Shown here in pieces: positions 23,345 through 31,879 of a DNA stretch of 33,506 nt (its first letter is position 1; each line of letters starts with the position of its first letter). A program made the translations under genes and the position numbers. The DNA lies in NCBI GenBank assembly GCA_020025545.1, contig JAHHRX010000022.1:1-33506 (forward strand). Direction: 5' to 3'. The notes under the pieces were generated by a model that saw only the letters and a list, made by a program, of their open reading frames with translations, was not told where the DNA came from and ran no database searches. This DNA is from Oscillospiraceae bacterium. GTDB taxonomy: Bacteria; Bacillota; Clostridia; Oscillospirales; Oscillospiraceae.

Positions 23345-25877
23345 ATACCTCGTAGTGCTTGCGCATTTCCTCCTGAGCCCGGGTGACTTCTTCCTCCAAT
23401 TCCCGGGCGCTCATCCGCAGAGCGCCGGAGCGCATGGAGCCCAGCTGCACCAGAGAATCTGAAGTGGCTACCCGCACATTGTAACTGCCTCCGGCCTGAG
23501 CAACCAGAGCTTCAATGTAGGCATCACCGGTTTCGTTTTCCTTGGTGAAAACCACATGAATGTTGTGATATTCCTGCTTTTCACCCGGATTTCCTTTCAC
23601 CTTATAGCCGTCAAATACCAAAACAACACGGCTCTTGCGGTATCCTGCGTAGCTGCTGAGCCGGTCGCAGAGCATCCGCCGGGCGGCTTCTAGATCTTCT
23701 CTGGCGATTTTTGCCAGATCTTCCCATGCAAAAATGATATTATAGCCGTCCACAATCAGATATTGCTGCTTGAGCGGGCGGATGGTGAGTGCTTCTGCCG
23801 CCGGACGGTTTTCCGGCGGACGATACAGACGGGTTTTTATGGGGCCGAACTCCCGCTCCATAATGGCTTCCAGTTCCCGATCCTCCAAGCGGAGATTCCG
23901 GGTGATAATCTCCGGAGGACGGTCCTTCTCCAGTCCGGATTGTAAGTGCATATACTCGCTTACCTGATTCCATTTTACGGTAAAACCTGCGCCGTGGGCG
24001 CAGAAAACGGAGTCCGGGGTGTTTTCCGGATCCTTTTCGGGATCGTATCCACGGCTTTGTGTTACGGCTTCCGGGTTGTGGCAAATATCATAGCCGTCCG
24101 GCTGCAGCTGCAGCCGTCCACGGCCCTGCGTATAGGCAGCCACCTGCTGGGCGTAGTCGCCCGATTCAGCCGCAGGAACCCGTCCGGTGAGGGTGGAAAG
24201 AGCACCGGAATTTTCGGGAGATTCAAAACTGCCGCCCATTGCCCGGATGTCTGTGATGGCCCGGCCGACCTGCTCTGTGGGAAGAATCAGCGTAAAACGG
24301 TACCATGGTTCCAGCAGCACGGACTTTGCCTGCATGAGTCCCTGACGGATGGCACGGTAGGTGGCCTGCCGGAAATCCCCGCCTTCTGTGTGCTTCAGGT
24401 GCGCTTTTCCTACCAAAAGGGTGATTTTCATATCGGTAATAGGCGCGCCAATGAGAACACCCCGATGGACTTTTTCACCAATATGGGTCAGCACCAGATT
24501 TTGATAGGGAGCCTCCAGAATGTCCGTGGGACATTGGGTGGCAATCTGGATGCCGCTGCCGCGCTTTAAGGGCTCCATCAGCAGATGCACTTCGGCATAG
24601 TGGCGCAAAGGCTCGAAATGTCCCACGCCCTCTACGGTGTCGGCGATGGTCTCTTTGTAGAAAATCCGGGGGTCGTCCAGCTGAATGTCCAAAGAAAACC
24701 GCTCCTTAACCAGAGTCCGGAACACTTCCAGCTGGATTTTTCCCATAATCTGAATGTGGATGCTGCCCCCGTCCCAAACAAGGCGGAGCATGGGATCTTC
24801 TTCTTCCAGAAGTCGCAGCTTCGGCAGCACCGTGGCGGGATCGACAGGGGAAAGAATGGTGACCCGGTAGGTCATAATGGGCTCCAGGGCAGGTGCCGGG
24901 GCGTTTTTCTCCACGCCCAGCCCCTGACCGGCATATGTGCCGGAAAGTCCGGTGACGGCGGCCAGCTGCCCTGCATAAATCTGCTCCGGTGCTGTGAATT
25001 TTTCTCCGGAGTAAAGGCGAAGCCCCACGATTTTTTCTTCCAGCGGCTCTGCATCTTTGTTAACATAACGCAGAAGCTCGCGAACCCGCAGCTCGCCGCC
25101 GGTGAGCTTCAGCCAAGTGAGCCGGTTGCCTTGAGGGTCCCGGGAAATTTTATAGACCCGTGCGCCAAAATCCATTTTCCGCAGGGGACGGGGCGCATAG
25201 GTATCCAGAATTTTCAGAAATTCGTCTACACCGTCCAATTTAAGGGCGGAGCCGAACAGACACGGAAACAGCCGCCGGTGGGAGATCAGCTCCCGGATGT
25301 TTTCCACGGTGACGGTGCCGGATTCCAGATAGTTTTCCAGGAGCGCCTCGTCGGTCATGGCGGCGGCCTCTGCGATTTGGTCAAAGCCTGCGCCGAAATC
25401 CGTACAGCCGGGGCTTAGGTGCTTTTGCAGGTCTGCAAGGCATTTCTCCCGGTCGGCACCCGTCAGATCCATTTTGTTGATAAAAAGAAAAACCGGGATG
25501 CCGTAGCGTTCCAGCAGCTTCCAGAGGGTCATGGTGTGCGCCTGCACACCGTCGGTGGCGCTGATTACCAGAACGGCACAGTCCAAAATGGGCATGACCC
25601 GCTCTGCCTCGGCACCGAAATCCACATGCCCCGGTGTATCCACCAGAGTGATGCTGAGCTGCTCCGTGCCGATCAGTGCCTGTTTGGAAAAAATGGTGAT
25701 GCCCCGCATTTTTTCAAGGCTGTGGGTGTCCAGATAGGTGTCTTTGTGATCTACACGCCCCAAGCTCCGCAAAACACCGCTGCGATATAAAAGTGCTTCG
25801 GACAAGGTGGTTTTTCCTGCGTCCACATGAGCCAGAAGCCCGATGGTGATGGGTGTTTTCCGTTTGTCCTGCGGCAT
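23343..25877 (-). CDS. TetM/EF-G-like translation GTPase fused to a YacP/Rae1-type NYN nuclease domain
   Basis: An 844-residue two-part protein. Residues 1 to about 650 form an EF-G/TetM-like GTPase: P-loop AHVDAGKT (16-23), switch RGITI (58-62), DTPGH (80-84), NKMD (134-137), then domains II-V, including the domain IV segment EGGDFRQATYRAIRQGLMQAK (quoted in part) that matches ribosomal protection proteins. Residues about 705-835 form a NYN/YacP domain: VDGYNII (D710), VFDGYKV (D756), ETGDAYIE (D785), VATSD (D807), GALRMSARELEEEV. B. subtilis Rae1 (YacP) cleaves mRNA in the ribosomal A site, so a fused ribosome-targeted nuclease is a reasonable inference. TetM family proteins are about 640 residues; the extra 200 are this domain. 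AAGGGGA precedes the ATG. Confidence 0.9.
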   Translation of the reverse strand: MPQDKRKTPITIGLLAHVDAGKTTLSEALLYRSGVLRSLGRVDHKDTYLDTHSLEKMRGITIFSKQALIGTEQLSITLVDTPGHVDFGAEAERVMPILDCAVLVISATDGVQAHTMTLWKLLERYGIPVFLFINKMDLTGADREKCLADLQKHLSPGCTDFGAGFDQIAEAAAMTDEALLENYLESGTVTVENIRELISHRRLFPCLFGSALKLDGVDEFLKILDTYAPRPLRKMDFGARVYKISRDPQGNRLTWLKLTGGELRVRELLRYVNKDAEPLEEKIVGLRLYSGEKFTAPEQIYAGQLAAVTGLSGTYAGQGLGVEKNAPAPALEPIMTYRVTILSPVDPATVLPKLRLLEEEDPMLRLVWDGGSIHIQIMGKIQLEVFRTLVKERFSLDIQLDDPRIFYKETIADTVEGVGHFEPLRHYAEVHLLMEPLKRGSGIQIATQCPTDILEAPYQNLVLTHIGEKVHRGVLIGAPITDMKITLLVGKAHLKHTEGGDFRQATYRAIRQGLMQAKSVLLEPWYRFTLILPTEQVGRAITDIRAMGGSFESPENSGALSTLTGRVPAAESGDYAQQVAAYTQGRGRLQLQPDGYDICHNPEAVTQSRGYDPEKDPENTPDSVFCAHGAGFTVKWNQVSEYMHLQSGLEKDRPPEIITRNLRLEDRELEAIMEREFGPIKTRLYRPPENRPAAEALTIRPLKQQYLIVDGYNIIFAWEDLAKIAREDLEAARRMLCDRLSSYAGYRKSRVVLVFDGYKVKGNPGEKQEYHNIHVVFTKENETGDAYIEALVAQAGGSYNVRVATSDSLVQLGSMRSGALRMSARELEEEVTRAQEEMRKHYEV

Positions 25878-25908
25878 GGCAAAGTCCCCTTCCGTGAATA
25901 TTTTCTAC

Positions 25909-25937
25909 ATTATAGCATAGGAGCGGGATTTCGTCGA
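25909..25937 (-). promoter_or_regulatory. Promoter of the GTPase-NYN gene
   Basis: Minus strand TCGACG (25932-25937), a 17-base spacer and a perfect TATAAT (25909-25914), 31 bases upstream of the start codon. The short leader leaves no room for a TetM-type attenuator. Confidence 0.72.
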
Positions 25938-25954
25938 TATTTTGTTTTGTGTGC

Positions 25955-25986
25955 AAAAAGTCCCCGAAGCATTTGGCTTCGGGGAC
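25955..25986 (-). terminator. Terminator of the five-gene minus-strand operon
   Basis: An 11-bp stem (25960-25970 with 25976-25986) followed on the minus strand by TTTTTGC. It lies nine bases after the stop of the MBL lipoprotein gene. Confidence 0.9.
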
Positions 25987-25994
25987 CGATTGGA

Positions 25995-27098
25995 TTAGCC
26001 CTTGGGATTACAGTGGGGGCAGGCTTCATAGCCGGCCGCAATTGCTTCATCGTAGGTATCGAAAATTTTCAGACGGAACTGATTGTCGGGAACCAGAGAA
26101 CAGTCACGGGTGTGGAATACCTCTCGGCGGTTGTCGCCCACAAAGTAATTCAGATATTCCTCCGTTTCAGAGGCTCCGGGCTGGACCTTCTTTTCCCATT
26201 CTGCGCTCAAATTCTTGCCGTCGCTGTGAATGCGGATCGTTCCAAGCTCGTCGGTGCGGTATGCGGGAACGCCTGCGTCCTTCAGACGGGAGAGAACCGC
26301 TTCGTGGGGGTGACCGTAGGTGTTTCCCTTCCCGCACATAATGACGGCGTATTGGGGGTCTACTTCCCGGAGGAAACGATAGGTTGTGGAGCTGTTGCTT
26401 CCGTGGTGTCCTATCTTCAGAACATCCGCCTTTACATCGGCGCCGCTGTCCAGCAGGTCTGTTTCGCCTTCCCGCTCCATATCTCCGGTAAAGAGGAAAC
26501 GGTTTTCGCCGTACTGCACCATCAAAACGATGGAGGTATTGTTGGGATCTTCATAGCCAGTCTTTACAGGCCCCAGCACTGTAACTGTGGCAGCGCCCAG
26601 AGGGAAACTCAGTCCGGGCTCGGGAATTTCCAAAGTCAGTCCCTGCTGACCGGCATACTTTTCAAAGTCGCGGAAAGCTTTGGAATTGTAGCTTTTTGTG
26701 CCGCTGTATACCTGCTTTGTCGGGAATTTGGCAAGGGCACCCGCAAGACCGCCCACATGATCGCCATGACCGTGGGTGCCCACAACGACTTCCAGCTCTG
26801 TGACGCCCTGCTTCAGAAGATAGGAAACGACTTTGGAGCTTTCGGAGCTGTTGCCGCCATCAATGAGCATGAATTTTCCGTCGCACTCCAGCAAAATACT
26901 GTCTGCCTGCGCCACATCGATAAAGTGGGCGGTAAATCCGCTACTGTCGCCCGGGCCTTCTGCGTGATTGGGGGCTGAGGGGGGAAGGGCGGATCCAGAT
27001 GCGGAGGGAGCGGTGGCTGCGTCCTGCGGTTTCATGGCCTGCGTGCATCCGCAAAGCACCAGCGCCAGAACCAGCAGGATACTGATTAGTTTCTTCAT
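25995..27098 (-). CDS. MBL-fold lipoprotein (ComEC-C-terminal-like) with Ada-type Cys tail
   Basis: A 367-residue exported protein. It has a signal with lipobox LVLCGC (lipid on Cys18 probably), a low-complexity linker to about residue 54, then a metallo-beta-lactamase domain with THGHGDH (H109, H111, D113, H114), FTGDME and KIGHHGSN, as in the ComEC/Rec2 hydrolase domain. The last ~50 residues have FVGDNRREVFHTRDC and EACPHCNP, the Ada-like zinc/DNA-phosphate type motif often appended to such nucleases. Extracellular DNA or nucleotide hydrolysis is an inference. Its ATG overlaps the stop of the upstream dehydrogenase by one base (TAATG). Confidence 0.88.
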   Translation of the reverse strand: MKKLISILLVLALVLCGCTQAMKPQDAATAPSASGSALPPSAPNHAEGPGDSSGFTAHFIDVAQADSILLECDGKFMLIDGGNSSESSKVVSYLLKQGVTELEVVVGTHGHGDHVGGLAGALAKFPTKQVYSGTKSYNSKAFRDFEKYAGQQGLTLEIPEPGLSFPLGAATVTVLGPVKTGYEDPNNTSIVLMVQYGENRFLFTGDMEREGETDLLDSGADVKADVLKIGHHGSNSSTTYRFLREVDPQYAVIMCGKGNTYGHPHEAVLSRLKDAGVPAYRTDELGTIRIHSDGKNLSAEWEKKVQPGASETEEYLNYFVGDNRREVFHTRDCSLVPDNQFRLKIFDTYDEAIAAGYEACPHCNPKG

Positions 27099-27907
27099 TA
27101 TTTTCTCTCTTCTTTCATTAGATTAGTATTGTTTTTCGGCTTTTTCTGCTGCCTTTGCCAGATGTTCATAACGAATTTATGGGGAACCAGCTTCACAAGC
27201 CCCACCTGAATTTTGATGGGCAGCCCGTGAACGGAGTAGTCCTTTTTTGTCCGGTAAAGATCCTTCAAACCGGTGGCAACCACATCCTCTGCCTCAAAGA
27301 GGTAATTGAAATACTTTACCTCGCTGTTTGCGTCGGTCTGGCAGGCATGGTTAAAAAACTCCGTCCTGACCCAGCCGGGATTCATCGCCATGACCCGAAC
27401 GCCGTCGGGACGCAGCTCCCGGTTGAGACTGCGGGAATAGCTCAGAACAAAGGCCTTTGTGGCGGCGTAGGTGTTGATATAGGGCACGGGCTGGAAGGCC
27501 GCAATGCTGTCCAGCTGCAAAATGTGGCTGCCCGGGTGCATATAGGGCAGGGTCAGCCGGGTCATCCGCACCAGCGCCTTGCAGTTCAGGTCAATCATTT
27601 TGCACTCGTCTTCGGCACTGATGTTGCGGAAGCTGCCGAATTTTCCGAAGCCTGCCGCGTTTACCAGCAATTCGACATGGGGCTTTTCAGCCTCCAAAAG
27701 GCTGCGGCAGCGCTCAAAGCTATCTTCCTCGCAAAGGTCCAAGCACACGGGACGGACGGGAACAGCACATTCTTCTTTGAGTGATTCCAGCGCTGCTTTT
27801 CGCCGGGCAATGGCCCAGATTTCGTCTACCTTCACATAGCCTGTCAGCTGCTTAACAAATTCCCGGCCCATGCCGGAGCTGGCGCCGGTAACAATTGCAA
27901 TTTTCAT
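27098..27907 (-). CDS. Short-chain dehydrogenase/reductase
   Basis: Cytoplasmic NAD(P)-dependent oxidoreductase of the classical SDR type, 269 residues. The cofactor motif is TGASSGMG (7-14), the NNAG equivalent is NAAG (83-86), and the catalytic residues are S134, Y147 and K151 (YAATK). MNPGWVRTEF is the conserved C-terminal substrate-side motif. It resembles the DltE/YqjQ-like group, but the substrate is unknown. The basic tail QRQQKKPKNN is not part of the fold. Its start overlaps the CCA-enzyme stop by four bases (27904-27907), so it is in the same transcript. Confidence 0.9.
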   Translation of the reverse strand: MKIAIVTGASSGMGREFVKQLTGYVKVDEIWAIARRKAALESLKEECAVPVRPVCLDLCEEDSFERCRSLLEAEKPHVELLVNAAGFGKFGSFRNISAEDECKMIDLNCKALVRMTRLTLPYMHPGSHILQLDSIAAFQPVPYINTYAATKAFVLSYSRSLNRELRPDGVRVMAMNPGWVRTEFFNHACQTDANSEVKYFNYLFEAEDVVATGLKDLYRTKKDYSVHGLPIKIQVGLVKLVPHKFVMNIWQRQQKKPKNNTNLMKEERK

Positions 27908-29247
27908 ACATGATCTCCTTCCCGGATTTCACCGGAATTTGTGTATGCCTGAGCGGCGGACAAAAGAGCCTGCCGCTGATTTTCCAGTGTTTCGCTGACC
28001 ACTTCGTTCAGAAGCCGGTTCAGCATCTGGCCAATCTGGGGGCCTTCCAGCCCAAGTGCCATCATATCTCTGCCGTTTACGGCCAGATTTCTGAGACTGA
28101 GGCAGCTGTTTTCTGCTGCCAGCTGCTCCAGAAGCTCCTGCATTTCGTCAAAATGCGGCGTATCGGACACAACACCCTTGCTGAAAAAGTCCGCTTTTTG
28201 CAGCTTTATGAGCTGCACCAGCGGATCATAACCGTATTGGCTCAGCCGCCGCCGCAGAAGCATTCGGTCCGGCTCCAAAGGCAGCATATGCTTGTCGATG
28301 AGAAACACCACCTGCTGCCGCAGCTGATTGGGGGCTTTCAGCCGACGGAGGATTTCATCCGCCATCCGGGCACCTTCCTGTGCGTGGCCGTAGAAATGAC
28401 CGATGCCCTGCTTGTCAAGGGTAAAGGTGGGAATCTTTCCCACATCATGCAGAAGCGCTGCCCAACGCAGGCTAAGTTCCGGCGGCACCGCCGCCGTCAC
28501 ATGGCCAATGTGGGTGAAAAGGTCAAAATTATGGTGGGGATTTTTCTGATCGAAGCCCACGGTGGGGGCAAGCTCCGGAATCACCTGCACCAAAATGGGG
28601 CGGCAGTTCAGAAGATCCTCGGCAGTTACCAAAGGAAGAAGTTTACATAATTCGTCAAACACCCGCTCCTTTGCCAGATGCGCCATCAGCGGCGCGCAGG
28701 AAACCATGGCCTCGGCGGTCTTGGGTTCCCAGCGCAGATGGTATCGGACGGAAAAGCGAACGCCTCTCAGAATCCGCAGGGCATCCTCCCGGAACCGCCG
28801 CTCGGGCTCTCCTACGGCTCGCAAGATGCCGGCTTTGAGATCTGCCTGCCCCCCGAAGGGATCTACAAGCCCCTCCTGGGCTGACCAGGCCATGGCGTTG
28901 ACGGTGAAATCCCGCCGGGCAAGATCCTGACGAATATCGTCCACAAAAGCAACCCAACCGGGGTGGCGGCAGTCGGTGTAGTTTCCCTCGGAACGGAAAG
29001 TGGTAATTTCCACCACACCGTCCGCGGTGACGACGCCTACGGTTCCGTGGCTTTCGCCTGCCAGAACCAAAGAAAAGTCGCCGAAAACCCGGCGCATCTG
29101 CTCCGGAGTGGCATTTGTGCAAAGATCATAATCGTGGGGGGTAAGCCCCAGCAGGGTGTCACGGACACAGCCGCCTACGGCATAGCAGGCATACCCGGCT
29201 TTATTCAGCAGATCGATGCAGTTTTGAACGCAATGGGGCAGTACCAT
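27904..29247 (-). CDS. cca: CCA-adding tRNA nucleotidyltransferase with HD domain
   Basis: Adds or repairs the 3' CCA of tRNA. The 447 residues begin with the class II nucleotidyltransferase core: GGCVRD (25-30), metal ligands D39 and D41 in HDYDL, RRDFTVNAMAW, and the RREDALRILRGVRFS-type flexible-loop and neck region (here RFREDALRILRGVRFS). An HD hydrolase domain follows (LLHDVGK, GHAQEGA). I chose the ATG at 29247, with AAAGG upstream, over one at 29256. The start overlaps the 3' end of the upstream membrane-protein gene by 47 bases. Confidence 0.93.
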   Translation of the reverse strand: MVLPHCVQNCIDLLNKAGYACYAVGGCVRDTLLGLTPHDYDLCTNATPEQMRRVFGDFSLVLAGESHGTVGVVTADGVVEITTFRSEGNYTDCRHPGWVAFVDDIRQDLARRDFTVNAMAWSAQEGLVDPFGGQADLKAGILRAVGEPERRFREDALRILRGVRFSVRYHLRWEPKTAEAMVSCAPLMAHLAKERVFDELCKLLPLVTAEDLLNCRPILVQVIPELAPTVGFDQKNPHHNFDLFTHIGHVTAAVPPELSLRWAALLHDVGKIPTFTLDKQGIGHFYGHAQEGARMADEILRRLKAPNQLRQQVVFLIDKHMLPLEPDRMLLRRRLSQYGYDPLVQLIKLQKADFFSKGVVSDTPHFDEMQELLEQLAAENSCLSLRNLAVNGRDMMALGLEGPQIGQMLNRLLNEVVSETLENQRQALLSAAQAYTNSGEIREGDHV

Positions 29248-30007
29248 AAGAACCATCCTTTCCGTTGGTGCGGGACATGGGCCGCAGACTGGGGAGATTG
29301 GTAATCATCCATATGGCGAATCCGCCGAAGAAGGGCGGTGTGCTGCATCCCGGAAGGCAAACCATGCAGAAATAGAAGGCGGCAAGGGCAAAGAAGCTGT
29401 ACCATCTGCGGTTTCCGAAATTGGCATCGAAAGCGGCCCGGTGGTAGGTTGCCAGCATCAGGAAGATAATTGCCAGAAGCTCAAAGATATAGTCCTGCAG
29501 CTGAGGGTCGGAGCTCCACATCCGGTAACGCCCGAAGAGGAACAATGTCAGGTAGATGCAGACGATGCTGTGGAAGAGGGGAGAAGGGTGGATGCCCTTC
29601 AGACGGCAGAATCCCGTAAATATCATGATAGCAGCGCATAGCAGCCCCAGCAGAAGAGTCAGAAGGCTTGTGCTGGGGGGCTGCTGCATAAATTCCACCA
29701 GAGAAGTTATCAGAATTCCGAAGGCGGCGAGGCAGGAACCCAGTCCGCCCTGCAGGAAAGGGGGAAAGTTAAAGCGATATTTGTTGGCCTGTTTTAAAGG
29801 TGCGGTGCCAATCAGCAGGGCAACAAGGACGATCGCTGTCAAAATCCAGCTGAGGATGTCGGCAATGTGACCGGAAACCAGCAGCCCCTTGTAATCTACG
29901 GCGGCGGAGAAAAGCCAGAAACGCAGTATGAACCCCAAAATACTGGAACACAGAATCAGAAAAGGCAGACGGGCAGGGGACAGGAAGCGATCAAAAAACT
30001 GTTTCAT
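29201..30007 (-). CDS. Polytopic membrane protein of unknown function
   Basis: I do not recognise a family. The 268 residues contain about seven to eight hydrophobic helices (roughly 14-36, 48-68, 85-105, 112-132, 142-160, 172-190, 205-240) with short loops, then a polar tail SRTNGKDGSYGTAPLRSKLH encoded over the start of cca. GGAGG lies seven bases before the ATG, which is 15 bases after the DUF1624 gene. No catalytic motif or metal site is evident. Its place between an acyltransferase and cca suggests co-transcription, not a shared role. Confidence 0.8.
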   Translation of the reverse strand: MKQFFDRFLSPARLPFLILCSSILGFILRFWLFSAAVDYKGLLVSGHIADILSWILTAIVLVALLIGTAPLKQANKYRFNFPPFLQGGLGSCLAAFGILITSLVEFMQQPPSTSLLTLLLGLLCAAIMIFTGFCRLKGIHPSPLFHSIVCIYLTLFLFGRYRMWSSDPQLQDYIFELLAIIFLMLATYHRAAFDANFGNRRWYSFFALAAFYFCMVCLPGCSTPPFFGGFAIWMITNLPSLRPMSRTNGKDGSYGTAPLRSKLHRSAE

Positions 30008-30022
30008 AGAAAAACCTCCGAA

Positions 30023-30739
30023 TCACAACAGCGCAATTATCAGGGAAAATACAGCACTCAAAACGGGCTGATGCAGAAGATAGATCCAAAGAGAATGCTT
30101 GCCGCACAGCAGGAGAAAACGAATGACGGGATGATTCGTGGAAACATTGGGCAGAAGGCTTTCCTTGTTTTTATAAAGGGTGCGCCCGAGAAATGCGCCC
30201 AGCAGAAAGTAGCCCAGATTGGGCAGCAGCGGGAAATAGTCCGAAGAAATGAAGCCCCTCCAGGGAAGGCCCAGAGGCATGAGCCACGGATAGGCAGGCG
30301 CCGGCACATGGCGCAGAAAAAATCCGGCGGCTACCAGCAAAATGCCGGCGCAGAGCAGCACCCACTGCGGAGCCTTCCGAAACAGCGGCCACAGAAGCAT
30401 GCAGCATCCGAGACATTGCAGAACGCCGAAATAAATAATGATGCCGGAATCCGTAAAATCCAGGACATACATTCCGGCAGTAACCAGCGTGCAGAGCATA
30501 CCGCCTGCAAAAACCACCAGTCCCCGGCGGACGCTGTGGGAGCCCAGTGTTACGCAGATGCCGGAAATCAGCAAAAATAAAATGCCGCCCCAGTCTTTGA
30601 TAAAGAGAAACAGGGGAGGATATTTCCAGTCTACCAAAGCGTAAAGTTCTACCAAATCATATATGAAATGGACAACTACCATGCCGAGGATGCACAGGCC
30701 CCGCAGGGCATCCAGTTCCCAAATGCGCTTTTTTGCCAT
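30023..30739 (-). CDS. DUF1624/HGSNAT-like membrane acyltransferase
   Basis: A 238-residue integral membrane protein resembling the heparan-alpha-glucosaminide N-acetyltransferase catalytic domain family. It starts with the family signature WELDALRGLCILGMVVVH, has GGILFLLISGICVTLG, and ends KHSLWIYLLHQPVLSAVF, like acyltransferase-3 and DUF1624 proteins. Transfer of an acyl group to an envelope or exported substrate is the likely role by family. The ATG at 30739 was chosen because the signature follows at once; AAAGG lies 12 bases upstream, a rather long spacing. It is the first gene of the operon, behind a leader with a terminator. Confidence 0.82.
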   Translation of the reverse strand: MAKKRIWELDALRGLCILGMVVVHFIYDLVELYALVDWKYPPLFLFIKDWGGILFLLISGICVTLGSHSVRRGLVVFAGGMLCTLVTAGMYVLDFTDSGIIIYFGVLQCLGCCMLLWPLFRKAPQWVLLCAGILLVAAGFFLRHVPAPAYPWLMPLGLPWRGFISSDYFPLLPNLGYFLLGAFLGRTLYKNKESLLPNVSTNHPVIRFLLLCGKHSLWIYLLHQPVLSAVFSLIIALL

Positions 30740-30764
30740 AGCTACAATAACCTTTCCGAATTGT

Positions 30765-30787
30765 AAAAAAGGGGGAAACAATCCCCC
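30765..30787 (-). terminator. Terminator-like hairpin in the leader of the DUF1624 operon
   Basis: GGGGGA (30771-30776) pairs with TCCCCC (30782-30787) and is followed on the minus strand by TTTTTT (30765-30770). It lies between the promoter and the first gene, about 26 bases before the ATG. Confidence 0.65.
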
Positions 30788-30823
30788 ACAAAGAGGAATT
30801 TTCCCTGAATATAATAATACATG

Positions 30824-30852
30824 ATTATAGCATTTTAACGGCTGAATTTCTA
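30824..30852 (-). promoter_or_regulatory. Promoter of the DUF1624-to-MBL operon
   Basis: Minus strand TAGAAA (30847-30852), a 17-base spacer and a perfect TATAAT (30824-30829). The predicted transcript start is near 30817, giving a leader of about 78 bases. Confidence 0.6.
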
Positions 30853-30893
30853 CCCCCCCTCGGATGAAAAAACGCATTTTGCGTAATTTGCTA

Positions 30894-30922
30894 TTGTTTC
30901 TTTCAGCAGAAAGGAGTATAAT
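30894..30922 (+). promoter_or_regulatory. Promoter of the PlsC-like gene
   Basis: TTGTTT (30894-30899), a 17-base spacer and a perfect TATAAT (30917-30922), 34 bases before the start codon. Confidence 0.7.
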
Positions 30923-30955
30923 AGAATAAATTGTGCGTTTATGGAGGAAGTTTTT

Positions 30956-31813
30956 ATGCTTTTAGGAGGAATCGCCCTGCTTTCGGCGGCCATTTCGGTG
31001 CTGATCGGTGTTTCGGCGGGCGCATTTGCAGGCTTTGGCTGGCTGTGGATTTTGCCGCTGAGTTTCGCAGGTGCCTACCTGGGCCTGTTTTTGCTGGCAT
31101 TTTTGTTTCTGTTTGTTATGTGCGCCGTTGTGGACACCGGCAAGCCTCAGGAAAAAGACAGCAAGTTCTACCGGGCCATGGTTGCCCTGTATATCGATGC
31201 CATCGTCCCTATTTTGATGGCTCGGTGCCATGTGACAGGGCTTGAAAAGACTCCGAAGGATGGCCGCTTCCTGCTGGTATGCAACCACACCAGCCTCCTG
31301 GATGTGGTGTTTTTGCTGAAGTATTTCAGAAAGAGCCAGCTGGCCTTTATTTCCAAGCAGGAAAACAACACCATGTTCCTGATCGGAAAGATCATGCACA
31401 AGCTGTCCTGCCCGCTCATCAACCGGGAAAATGACCGGGAGGCACTGAAAACCATTCTCAAGAGTATCCAGCTCATCAAAGATGACGAAGTTTCCGTTGC
31501 CGTGTTCCCCGAGGGCTATATCAGTAAGGATCGTCTCCTGCACCCCTTCCGTAACGGTGTGTTTAAGATCGCACAGAAGTGCAAGGTGCCTGTGGTGGTC
31601 TGCACTCTGCAAAATACCAGCAAGATCAAGGAAAATCTGCCCAAACTCCATAAGACCGATGTGCATCTGCATCTGCTGAAGGTTATTCAGCCGGAGGAAT
31701 ACGAGGGCATGAACACCGTCCAGCTGGGCGATCAGATCCATCAGCTGATGGCAGACGATCTCGGCCCCGATCTGGTGTGGCAGGCGCCGGAATCGAATGC
31801 GGAAAACACTTGA
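30956..31813 (+). CDS. plsC: 1-acyl-sn-glycerol-3-phosphate acyltransferase (PlsC family)
   Basis: Membrane-associated acyltransferase that makes phosphatidic acid from lysophosphatidic acid. The 285 residues begin with two hydrophobic helices (about 3-25 and 29-58). The catalytic HX4D box is NHTSLLD (H111, D116) and the substrate motif is VFPEGYIS (E186, G187). Other PlsC-domain enzymes such as lyso-ornithine lipid acyltransferase share these motifs, so the acceptor is inferred. I chose the ATG at 30956, seven bases after GGAGGA, over one at 30941 that overlaps the ribosome site. It has its own promoter. Confidence 0.88.
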   Translation: MLLGGIALLSAAISVLIGVSAGAFAGFGWLWILPLSFAGAYLGLFLLAFLFLFVMCAVVDTGKPQEKDSKFYRAMVALYIDAIVPILMARCHVTGLEKTPKDGRFLLVCNHTSLLDVVFLLKYFRKSQLAFISKQENNTMFLIGKIMHKLSCPLINRENDREALKTILKSIQLIKDDEVSVAVFPEGYISKDRLLHPFRNGVFKIAQKCKVPVVVCTLQNTSKIKENLPKLHKTDVHLHLLKVIQPEEYEGMNTVQLGDQIHQLMADDLGPDLVWQAPESNAENT

Positions 31814-31838
31814 TTTCCTCCGCAGTTCCAAGTATAAT
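31810..31838 (+). promoter_or_regulatory. Promoter of glycyl-tRNA synthetase
   Basis: TTGATT (31810-31815), a 17-base spacer and a perfect TATAAT (31833-31838). The leader to the ATG is only about 35 bases, too short for a T-box. Confidence 0.75.
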
Positions 31839-31879
31839 AAAAACTCAATGAAAACTATCCAATTTTGGAGGCTATACAC

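Noticed and set aside
23343..25877. Plain tetracycline resistance gene
   Set aside because: The GTPase part is related to TetM/TetO, but the C-terminal nuclease domain and the lack of an attenuator leader argue against a standard resistance determinant; no resistance is claimed.
31814..31879. T-box leader before glycyl-tRNA synthetase
   Set aside because: Only about 35 transcribed bases precede the ATG, and there is no T-box sequence or terminator.
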